This document shows positions 57,129 to 64,000 of a DNA stretch of 64,000 nucleotides, one piece after another (within the stretch, counting starts at the first letter, position 1; each line of letters starts with the position of its first letter). A program made the position numbers and the translations under genes. The stretch is from an uncultured Planctomycetaceae bacterium. Its GTDB lineage: Bacteria; Planctomycetota; Planctomycetia; Planctomycetales; Planctomycetaceae. The notes beneath the pieces are model-generated. The model was given only the letters and a program-made list of their open reading frames with translations. It ran no database searches and had not been told where the DNA came from. The stretch spans positions 49,481 to 113,480 of the forward strand of contig CAITYU010000333.1 of the NCBI GenBank assembly GCA_903896675.1, in the 5' to 3' direction.

Positions 57129-58049
57129 TCAGGAGTACAGCAGACCAAGGATTCCCAGACCGTAAAACGTATACTCCACATCCGCCTGCTGATCCCAGAC
57201 AGCCCCCCGAAACCCGCCTGACTCCAGCTCCAGTCCGCCCCGCACATACGCCAGCATCTGCTCTGTTGGTATCAGATCACGACGCCCAAGATCCTGCGCC
57301 GTCAAAAGTCCGGTGAAGGTGGACAGACCGTCGGCAAATGGAATTCTGGTGTTCGCCTGAAATCCACCCTCGCTGCTGACCACGTCCGTCAAAAAACCCA
57401 GCACATCTTCGGCAATTTCATCATCCATCGCCCCCAGACTTTTCAGCAATGCGACTGCCGCAGCTGTCGGATTCGTGCCACTTCGTTTCATCGGCGCAAT
57501 CTCCACAAAGCCACCGTCCTCCCGCTGGCGGTCATACAGAAACTGCACGAGGGCATTCCGCCGCGGAATCTGCTGCCCCAACAGCTCAAAAACCAGCGCA
57601 CACATGAACGACTGATAGGTACTTCCCGCCGCTCCCTCGGTGGTCCGCGAAAACCCGCCATCAGCAGTTCTCAACTGCAGCAGGCTCCGCAGAACCTCCG
57701 CTGCAAATTCCGCCGGCTTCTCGCTCAGAACGCCACCACCTTGAGACGCCTCAACCACAATTGCGCTGTACAGCCAGCTCAGAAGATCCACGGCATTGAG
57801 CGACAACGCGTCCGCAGACTTCAGAAACCCATGAAGCCTCGCCGCATTTTCAACCGGCAAACCACCCGTCACCGCCAGCGCTCGGACAGCAAAACCTGTG
57901 TAGTACAGGTCACCATCTCCCTCCCGACCACGAAATCCACCCGAATCACACTGCTGCCCAAGCAGAAACTCACGATGCAGCCCCAGTTGTTCCACCGGCA
58001 GCTTTCTCAGCCCCCGGGATACCCGATCTGCAAGCCTCATCAGATACAT
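57129..58049 (-). CDS. Prenyltransferase beta-subunit-fold protein
   Basis: The ATG at 58049, preceded by GGGGGCGG, gives 306 residues. Five or six internal repeats of the protein prenyltransferase/squalene cyclase alpha/alpha barrel carry GGF signatures: QCDSGGFRG, RTADGGFSRT, EDGGFVEI, SSEGGFQAN and ESGGFRG. The zinc ligands of true protein prenyltransferases (Asp, Cys, His) are not matched; the corresponding region reads FADGLSTF and VEYTFYGLG. So it is probably a binding protein or an unknown enzyme. No signal peptide. It is divergent from the Tad-like genes. Confidence 0.83.
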   Translation of the reverse strand: MYLMRLADRVSRGLRKLPVEQLGLHREFLLGQQCDSGGFRGREGDGDLYYTGFAVRALAVTGGLPVENAARLHGFLKSADALSLNAVDLLSWLYSAIVVEASQGGGVLSEKPAEFAAEVLRSLLQLRTADGGFSRTTEGAAGSTYQSFMCALVFELLGQQIPRRNALVQFLYDRQREDGGFVEIAPMKRSGTNPTAAAVALLKSLGAMDDEIAEDVLGFLTDVVSSEGGFQANTRIPFADGLSTFTGLLTAQDLGRRDLIPTEQMLAYVRGGLELESGGFRGAVWDQQADVEYTFYGLGILGLLYS

Positions 58050-58319
58050 CACACCGCCCCCGTCGTCCTGTTCCAATCATGCCCGTTCGTTGCCTTCGGA
58101 CAACATGCATTCTGCAAAAACACTGGATTTTACCGCCGCTTGCTGCCCTGCAAAAACACCCTCGCACGATCCAAACAAACATTCCGTTCAGTGTTTCCCG
58201 AAAGTTTGACGCACAATAACAAATCCTGACCTATATGTTCGTCAGTCAGTCTTCAATCCCCGGAACAAAACGTAAAGCTATCGAAACGAAGCTTGTTTAC
58301 TCACCGCTGCGAGGTAGCT
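58050..58319. other. Divergent promoter region before the Tad-like genes
   Basis: About 270 bases separate the barrel gene (minus) and the pseudopilin genes (plus). No gene or reliable promoter hexamers could be assigned. Confidence 0.4.
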
Positions 58320-58748
58320 GTGAATAGGAAATTTCCTCAGATCCCCGCCCCCGTGGGCTGCCACCCGAAATGCCGGACCGGGGCCGCTACCGTTGAAACG
58401 GCCGTCTGTCTGCCATTTCTGCTGCTCCTGATCTTTGCCGGTGTTGAATTCGCAAATGTCGTTTTCCTGAAACAAACTGTGAACCTTGCCGCATTCGAGG
58501 CTGCCAAATCCATCTCATCTCCAGGTGACAACAACGCGCTTGCTCTGCAGAGTGCTGCCAGTGTCATGACCTCCCGTCGCACCCCAAACTACACCATCCT
58601 GATCTCTCCCACAGTCACACAGGATACGCCACGAGGCACCACTATCACCGTCACTGTCACGGCCTCGGCCTCAAACCTTTCTTTCGGCCCCGTCAGCTTC
58701 ATGAGCGGCCAGAATATCTCTGCTGTTGTCAGAATGGCCCGACTCTGA
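58320..58748 (+). CDS. TadE-like pseudopilin
   Basis: A GTG start at 58320 with GAGG upstream gives 142 residues. A basic N terminus (KCRTGAATVETAVCLPFLLLL) is followed by one hydrophobic helix, as in TadE pseudopilins (G-A-x-x-V-E). The rest is a small beta domain with TPRGTTITVTVTA. TadE proteins are exported minor pilins of tight-adherence systems. Two further Tad-like genes follow. No secretion ATPase or Flp pilin gene lies in the window. Confidence 0.85.
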   Translation: MNRKFPQIPAPVGCHPKCRTGAATVETAVCLPFLLLLIFAGVEFANVVFLKQTVNLAAFEAAKSISSPGDNNALALQSAASVMTSRRTPNYTILISPTVTQDTPRGTTITVTVTASASNLSFGPVSFMSGQNISAVVRMARL

Positions 58749-58781
58749 TCATCCCGCTGAACGCTTTCTGAGAGACGCTCC

Positions 58782-60011
58782 ATGAATTCAAGACATCGCG
58801 ATACCCGGATTCATCACCGTCCCGGCACTCCTGCAGGTCGACGCGGTGCCGCCCATGCTCTTATTGCCTCAATGCTGATTGCTTTCGGCATGACAATAGC
58901 CTTCTCCATAGATTTCGCTTACATGCAACTCGTGCGCACCGAACTGCGCACCGCGACTGATGCTGCAGCAAAGGCAGGGGCCGAAAACCTCGCACGTACT
59001 CGCGATCCTGATCAGGCTGTTGCTGCCGCCGTGCAGTTTGCCAGCCTCAATAAAGTCGGCGGACGTGACTTTCAAATCCGCCCGTCCGATGTGATCCTCG
59101 GACAGGCAGTGGCAGGCCAGAATGGACAATGGACCTTCAACCCCGGCATGTCACCTTACAATGCCGTTCAGGTGCAGTCCAAAGTGGGCGGCAGCGGTGT
59201 GTTCTCTCAGGTTGAACTGTTCTTCAAGTCCCTGACCGGCCGGGATGGGTTCAGCACCTCGGCAAAGGCAACCGCCGGTCGACAGGATATCGAAATCTGC
59301 CTGTGCCTCGACCGATCCCAGTCCATGATCCTGCGATCCGACAGCAATACCTACCCCTCAGGAAATCCCCTGCTTTACCCCCGATCCTACTACCCAAGCA
59401 CAGCACTGCAGTATGACCACTCTCCGCCGCACCCCAGTCTCAGCCGCTGGTCTGCCCTGCGAGATGCCATCACTGTCTTTCTCGATGAAGCCGGCGCTGC
59501 ACAATCACCACCCAGAACCAGCCTCGTGACGTGGAGCAGCGCCACTCGACAGTCGTATTACCCCAGACTGTCATCCACAGACTACACCTGTGACATTCCC
59601 CTTCCCAATGCATCAACTTTCACATGGAGCAGCAACCGAACTGCCGTCGCCGACAGAATGACGGCACTGTCGGCAGGTCCACTCATCGGAAATACAAAAC
59701 TCTCTGAAGGAATTGATGAAGCCGTTCGCGTCCTCACAGGCTCAAACAGCCTCGTGCAAAGCAATAAAGTCATCATCCTCTTCACAGACGGCCTCTGGGC
59801 CAACTGTCGTCACCCCGAAGACGCAGCCAGAGATGCCGCCAGCGCAGGCGTCGTCATCCATTGCGTCAGCATGCTCACCGGTTCGCAGACCGTTCTGCGA
59901 AACATCGCCAGCATCACTGGAGGCTCATACAACGAAGCCACCAACGCAGAACAACTCCGTACGACCTTTCGCAACCTCGCACGAACCGTCTCCATCGTAC
60001 TGACCGAATAG
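58782..60011 (+). CDS. TadG-like protein with von Willebrand factor A domain
   Basis: Protein of 409 residues with GAGAG upstream of the start. An N-terminal RRGAAHALIASMLIAFGMTIAF segment with a hydrophobic helix is of Tad type (putative Flp pilus-assembly TadG domain, SIDFAYMQLVRTELRTATDAAAKAG). A vWFA domain follows, with the MIDAS motif DRSQS in CLCLDRSQSM and later VIILFTDGLWA. It would bind partner proteins through the metal site. It is 33 bases from the first TadE-like gene and 34 from the next one. Confidence 0.9.
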   Translation: MNSRHRDTRIHHRPGTPAGRRGAAHALIASMLIAFGMTIAFSIDFAYMQLVRTELRTATDAAAKAGAENLARTRDPDQAVAAAVQFASLNKVGGRDFQIRPSDVILGQAVAGQNGQWTFNPGMSPYNAVQVQSKVGGSGVFSQVELFFKSLTGRDGFSTSAKATAGRQDIEICLCLDRSQSMILRSDSNTYPSGNPLLYPRSYYPSTALQYDHSPPHPSLSRWSALRDAITVFLDEAGAAQSPPRTSLVTWSSATRQSYYPRLSSTDYTCDIPLPNASTFTWSSNRTAVADRMTALSAGPLIGNTKLSEGIDEAVRVLTGSNSLVQSNKVIILFTDGLWANCRHPEDAARDAASAGVVIHCVSMLTGSQTVLRNIASITGGSYNEATNAEQLRTTFRNLARTVSIVLTE

Positions 60012-60045
60012 TCCCGTCCGCCGATGCCGGCACCGGAATCTCAGC

Positions 60046-60435
60046 ATGAAACGCAGCCAACTGCCACGCTTTACCGAACGACGCGGCGCCGTGACTGTCG
60101 AATTTGCCCTTGTGGTACCAATTATCCTGCTGCTCTTTTTCGGAGCACTTGACATTGCATCCATGAATTTTGCACGGCACACCATCGGATTTGCTGCATA
60201 CGAAGGAGCCCGCAAAGCTGCTATTCCCGGCAACACCGCGACGCACGCAACCACCGAAGCCATCCGACAGATGGGGCTTGTTGGACTCGGTACCGGTGCC
60301 GCAATCTCAGTCACCCAGACAAATACCGCAGTGACCGTCAGCATCGAGGTGCCATCCAGCGGATTCTCCTGGAGCCCTCTTGGCTACTTCGCCAATTACT
60401 CCATCCGCGAAACCTGCACGCTCAGAAAAGAGTGA
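60046..60435 (+). CDS. TadE-like pseudopilin
   Basis: Protein of 129 residues. The N-terminal ERRGAVTVEFALVVPIILLLF matches the TadE pseudopilin pattern with the conserved Glu. A helical segment (NFARHTIGFAAYEGARKAAIPG) and a short beta region follow. It is the third of three adjacent Tad-like genes. It ends 18 bases from the convergent gamma-glutamyltransferase gene. Confidence 0.9.
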   Translation: MKRSQLPRFTERRGAVTVEFALVVPIILLLFFGALDIASMNFARHTIGFAAYEGARKAAIPGNTATHATTEAIRQMGLVGLGTGAAISVTQTNTAVTVSIEVPSSGFSWSPLGYFANYSIRETCTLRKE

Positions 60436-60453
60436 CAGATCCGCGTCTCTCTT

Positions 60454-62160
60454 TCAGTAACCAGCAGCCATTCCGTCCTTCCGTGACTCGCTCGCACCAA
60501 AATACACTCCACGCACAACGTCATACATGATCCCCTGATATCCACCAAATTCCCCACGCGCCGGTTTCAAAACATGCCCCCGCGCTCGCAACTGCTCTGA
60601 TAAACCCTCCGGAAAACCCGATTCCAGAGCCACAGTCCCGCCCGTTGCCATCTGCTCACCAGTGGGTTCCGATGAACCGGAATGCAGGATTCGCGGAGCA
60701 TCCCCAGCCTCCTGAATATTCATCCCGAAATCCAGAACATTCATCAGTATCTGAACATGCCCCTGTGGCTGCGTCGCTCCACCCATCACCCCAAAACTCA
60801 TGAAAGGCTGCCCATCCTTCGTGACAAAGGCCGGAATGATCGTATGGAATGGCCGCTTGCCCGGCGCATACGAATTCATCCGGCCAGGCTGCAGGTCAAA
60901 CATTTCCCCACGATCCTGCAGCGAAAAACCCAGCCCCGTCGGACAAACTCCGGAACCGAAGCCACGATAATTGCTCTGTATCAACGACACCATGTTCCGA
61001 TCACGATCTGCCGTCGTCAGGTAAATTGTGTCGCCCTCCTCAACCGCCGCTGGAATCCCGACCGGATAGCTCAAAGCAGCACGCTCCGAATTCATCAGCA
61101 CTCGACGACGAGCTGCGTAATCAGCAGAGATCAGCTCCGCTGTTGGAACTGCAGCAAACTGCGGATCCGCATACAGCCTCGCCCTGTCCTCAAAAGCCAG
61201 CTTTTTCGCCTCTACAAACCAGTGCACATGGTCCGCACTGCCGAATCCAGACTTACCCACGTCAAAACCACTCAGCAGATTCAGCATCTGCAACGCTGCG
61301 ATCCCCTGACCGTTCGGCGGCAACTCCCAGATATCATAACCCCGGTAATTCGTCGATACAGGTGCCACCCACTCCGACCTGTGCTGCTGCAGATCCTCCA
61401 GCGAAAGATACCCACCATGCTGCCTCACAAAATCTGAAATCCTCACCGCTGTCGAACCACGATAAAACTCGTCCCGACCCCGCTCGACAATCCGCTCCAG
61501 AGTTTCAGCCAGTGCCGGATTCGTAAACACGTCACCCTTCCTCGGCGCTCGGCCACCCACCAGAAAAGTCTCCGCAAATCCAGGCTGGTCACGAAACACT
61601 GTTTCGCCACTCCGCCAGCCCTCAGCTATTACCTCGCTCACAGGTACGCCCTCTCGAGCATACCGAATTGCCGGTGCCAGCAACTCGGACATCGGTAGTC
61701 GCCCGAACCGGCCATGCAGCTCAAACCAGCCATCCACACAACCTGGAACTGAAAGCGGCAGCACACCAAACGATGGAATCCGCGACAGCCCCCGACGACG
61801 AAACTCCTCAGCCGTCAGCCCTCGCGGTGATCTGCCACTACCGTTCAACCCCTGCAGCTCTCCAGTCTTCGAATCCCACACAATCGCAAACAAATCCCCG
61901 CCGATACCACACCCCGTCGGCTCAGCCACACACAACACCGCATTCGCTGCTATCGCCGCATCCACAGCCGAACCGCCCCGCCGCAGAATGTCCACTGCCG
62001 TCATTGTCGCCAGCGGCTGACTTGTTGCCGCCATGCCATGACGCGCTATGACTTCAGAACGAGTCGCGAAGGATCGCCCGGACGGGCGATCCCCCGCTCC
62101 CGCACAAACGCTGCTCGTCAGTATCAGTAACATGGCCACGAATCTGATTTCTGACCTCAT
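60454..62160 (-). CDS. ggt: Gamma-glutamyltransferase
   Basis: The ATG at 62160 has GGAG seven bases upstream; an in-frame TTG six bases earlier is less likely. 568 residues with a signal peptide (about 1-22). The heavy-chain part contains AVDAAIAANAVLCVAEPTGCG and GLNGSGRSP. The N-terminal nucleophile Thr follows the GDT block (EEGDTIYLTTAD), with SNYRGFGSGV and SFGVMGGATQPQGH in the small subunit. The enzyme transfers or hydrolyses the gamma-glutamyl group of glutathione in the periplasm after self-cleavage. It lies 51 bases downstream of the M16 peptidase gene, probably in the same operon. Confidence 0.95.
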   Translation of the reverse strand: MRSEIRFVAMLLILTSSVCAGAGDRPSGRSFATRSEVIARHGMAATSQPLATMTAVDILRRGGSAVDAAIAANAVLCVAEPTGCGIGGDLFAIVWDSKTGELQGLNGSGRSPRGLTAEEFRRRGLSRIPSFGVLPLSVPGCVDGWFELHGRFGRLPMSELLAPAIRYAREGVPVSEVIAEGWRSGETVFRDQPGFAETFLVGGRAPRKGDVFTNPALAETLERIVERGRDEFYRGSTAVRISDFVRQHGGYLSLEDLQQHRSEWVAPVSTNYRGYDIWELPPNGQGIAALQMLNLLSGFDVGKSGFGSADHVHWFVEAKKLAFEDRARLYADPQFAAVPTAELISADYAARRRVLMNSERAALSYPVGIPAAVEEGDTIYLTTADRDRNMVSLIQSNYRGFGSGVCPTGLGFSLQDRGEMFDLQPGRMNSYAPGKRPFHTIIPAFVTKDGQPFMSFGVMGGATQPQGHVQILMNVLDFGMNIQEAGDAPRILHSGSSEPTGEQMATGGTVALESGFPEGLSEQLRARGHVLKPARGEFGGYQGIMYDVVRGVYFGASESRKDGMAAGY

Positions 62161-62211
62161 CGCCAACTCCTTCAGCTCAGAAACTCACGCCACCCACCGA
62201 TACCCCGAGTT

Positions 62212-64000
62212 TCACCGGAAATCACCAGCCCGAATCACAACCAGCTTCGCCGGATCAATATGCCGCCGAAATGCGTCTCTCACCTGCTCCGGAGTCAATG
62301 CCGAAATCCGTCGCTCCTCCTCAGCATCCCTCGCAAACGTCCGCGACAAATGCAGATTCGAAATCAACTGCCCGGCAATCGCTCCGTCGCTTGAACGAGA
62401 GACCTTGCGGGATTCCAGCCACGCCGTCTGAGCATCCGACAGCTCCTTCGCCGTCGGACCATCCTTCAGAAATCGCGCCAGCTCCTCCATTGCCGCCTTC
62501 TCCACCGCATCCATGTTCGCCGGATTCGTAATCGCATTGATGCTGAACCTCGCATCATTACCCGTACTCGGAATGCTCACGGAGGAATTCACACCGTAGG
62601 AAAGGCCCTCATTCTGCCGAATGCGATCACCCAGACGCGAACTCAGTGTCCCGCCACCCAGAATGAAATTCCCAAGCTGCAGCGCCGCTGCGTCCGCATG
62701 ATCGTCATTCATCGCAAATGACAAACCCGTCGCAAAAACTGCATTCGCCTTGTCCGGAGTCACAATGTCCTGCTTCTTCGCCTCCACATCAGACCGTGCC
62801 TCGCGGGAAATCTCCTGCCACGGAGTCTCTGACTTCCAGCCTTTCAGAATCTCACGCACAGCAGACATCGCAGATTCCACTTCAAAATCACCCACAATCG
62901 CAATCTCCGCATGACTCGCTGACAACTGCTGCTGATACACTGACTTCACCTGCTCCAGTGTCACTGATTCCAGTTCCTCCTTCCGCTCCGTCATCGTCAT
63001 CGAATAACGCACATCCCCCTTCGGATACTGCGACAGACTGCGAGACAGCAGCTCAGAACTCAGTGTCGCCGGATCAGACTCCATCGACGCAATCATCGAC
63101 GCCGAACGCAAACGCATCTGCTCAAATTCTTCGGCAGGAAACGCCGGCTCCCGAAGAATCTCACCCAGCAGATAGATCCCCTTCTCCAGTGAATCTCTCC
63201 GGGCTTCAATGGAAAATGAGAGAGTGCCGGCAGCACCGCCGCCACCACCTCCACCGCCCCGACCACCCCGACGACCACGTCCGCCTCCACCACCACCTAT
63301 CTGCACGTTCAGACGATCCATCTCCTGCTGCAGTGCCTGCCGATCCAGACGCTTCGTACCCGCCATCAGCATTGACGGAATCATCGAAGCCGCTGTACCC
63401 TGATTCTTCAGCGATTCCTCATTCCCATAACGCAGCGCAAGGGTCATCGCCACCGTTTCACCACGATTCTTCTTCGGAAGCAGCGCAATCCGCAGACCGT
63501 CCTCCTCAATGATCCGAGTCCTTGCGTCCAGATTCGCAGGAGTCGGATCAAAGGCTTCGCCCGCAGCGACAGCAGTACCACCCTTGTAATCCTTAACCAC
63601 ATCTGCAATCGACGGCACTGAGGGAATCGTCAGGCGTCGCGGAGCATCGGACGGAATAAAAAGTCCCAGTGTCCGATTCCATGGCTTGAAATACGTGGCC
63701 GCAACCCGATTCACATCCGCTGCCGTCACACCCTGCACACGATCCCGCTGCAGAAACAACAATCGCCAGTCACCCAGCGACGCCGCCCCACTCAGCGCAG
63801 ATGCCATCGCTGATGCACTGGTCATCAACTGCTCAGAACCCCGCTTCGCCCGCAGCTTCGCTCGCTCAACTTCCTCAGCCGAAAACTCGATACTGCCAAG
63901 TTCATCAATCGTCTTCAGCAGCAACTCGCGAGTTTCATTCAGACGCCCCTCCACCGGAGACGCTGAAAATGTAAACAATCCCGGATCATGCGAACTGTCC
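62212..64000 (-). CDS. M16 (insulinase-like) peptidase, C-terminal part, 5' end outside window
   Basis: The frame remains open to the right edge, so the start is missing. About 596 residues are visible: the tail of the first M16 module (DPGLFTFSASPVEGRLNETRELLL, then AATYFKPWNRTLGLFIPSD) and a full second module. The second module has no HxxEH zinc motif, as is usual for the inactive half; the active site would be outside the window. A Gly/Arg-rich insertion (near 63230-63300) interrupts the second module. Envelope or periplasmic peptide breakdown is likely. Upstream of ggt on the same strand. Confidence 0.92.
   Translation of the reverse strand, partial: DSSHDPGLFTFSASPVEGRLNETRELLLKTIDELGSIEFSAEEVERAKLRAKRGSEQLMTSASAMASALSGAASLGDWRLLFLQRDRVQGVTAADVNRVAATYFKPWNRTLGLFIPSDAPRRLTIPSVPSIADVVKDYKGGTAVAAGEAFDPTPANLDARTRIIEEDGLRIALLPKKNRGETVAMTLALRYGNEESLKNQGTAASMIPSMLMAGTKRLDRQALQQEMDRLNVQIGGGGGGRGRRGGRGGGGGGGGAAGTLSFSIEARRDSLEKGIYLLGEILREPAFPAEEFEQMRLRSASMIASMESDPATLSSELLSRSLSQYPKGDVRYSMTMTERKEELESVTLEQVKSVYQQQLSASHAEIAIVGDFEVESAMSAVREILKGWKSETPWQEISREARSDVEAKKQDIVTPDKANAVFATGLSFAMNDDHADAAALQLGNFILGGGTLSSRLGDRIRQNEGLSYGVNSSVSIPSTGNDARFSINAITNPANMDAVEKAAMEELARFLKDGPTAKELSDAQTAWLESRKVSRSSDGAIAGQLISNLHLSRTFARDAEEERRISALTPEQVRDAFRRHIDPAKLVVIRAGDFR

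Noticed and set aside
1..64000. tRNA, rRNA, riboswitch or insertion sequence
   Set aside because: No T-loop-like GGTTCGAATC signatures, rRNA segments, transposase motifs or paired terminal inverted repeats were noticed on either strand; a covariance-model scan would be needed to exclude small RNAs.

Overview
The window is chromosomal DNA of a member of the phylum Planctomycetota. The diagnosis rests on protein families largely restricted to that phylum: four proteins carrying PSCyt1/PSCyt2/PSD1 domains, DUF1501, DUF1559 (prepilin-like N terminus), DUF1080, DUF1570, a PmoA-like (DUF6807) protein and a type I sulfatase. Order Planctomycetales is likely; the genus cannot be told from the sequence alone. 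No tRNA, rRNA, CRISPR array, transposase or integrase was recognised, and codon use looks uniform, so this reads as core and lineage-specific chromosome and not as an island.

Layout. 0-5.6 kb: a PSD1 fragment, a sulfatase and a full PSCyt/PSD1 protein on the plus strand, probably one operon for breakdown of sulfated glycans. 5.6-12.5 kb: housekeeping on the minus strand (uvrC, a LeuA-like synthase and tatD as one operon, then topA), with a small Ala/Pro lipoprotein inserted. 12.9-24.2 kb: envelope folding and information processing (PpiD-like anchored chaperone, holB-like delta-prime subunit, PSCyt/PSD1 protein, YfgM-like TPR protein translationally coupled to an RluD-type pseudouridine synthase, UvrD-family helicase). 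24.3-34.4 kb: secreted catabolic functions (PSCyt/PSD1, PmoA-like, ceramidase-like, DUF1080, DUF1501, sialidase-like) plus a membrane zinc peptidase. 34.6-40.5 kb: DUF1559 pseudopilin-like protein with a companion lipoprotein, then a PqaA-like hydrolase with two trypsin-like proteases. 40.6-48.4 kb: CvpA-like protein, the PQQ-propeller/thiO/dtd operon, DUF1570, a degenerate sulfatase-fold protein, Fur and a FlgM-like peptide. 48.7-52 kb: two serine hydrolases and an HpcH/HpaI aldolase. 52.1-58.0 kb: ExbD, a TonB-like anchor fused to a prenyltransferase-type barrel, a TPR lipoprotein and a second prenyltransferase-fold protein. 58.3-60.4 kb: TadE/TadG/TadE-like pseudopilin genes. 60.4-64 kb: gamma-glutamyltransferase and an M16 peptidase running off the right edge.

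The most unusual piece is at 52.1-55.0 kb. ExbD is followed after two bases by a protein whose second membrane helix carries the Ser-x3-His signature of TonB/TolA, then a long Pro/Ala/Gln-rich periplasmic arm, then an alpha/alpha-barrel of the squalene-cyclase/prenyltransferase type. This looks like a proton-motive-force-coupled machine with a cyclase-fold effector where TonB has its C-terminal domain. Other notable points are a sulfatase-fold protein that has lost its metal and nucleophile motifs, a LamG-like module inserted inside a PSD1 domain, and a trypsin-like protease pair whose second member has an altered catalytic-serine loop.
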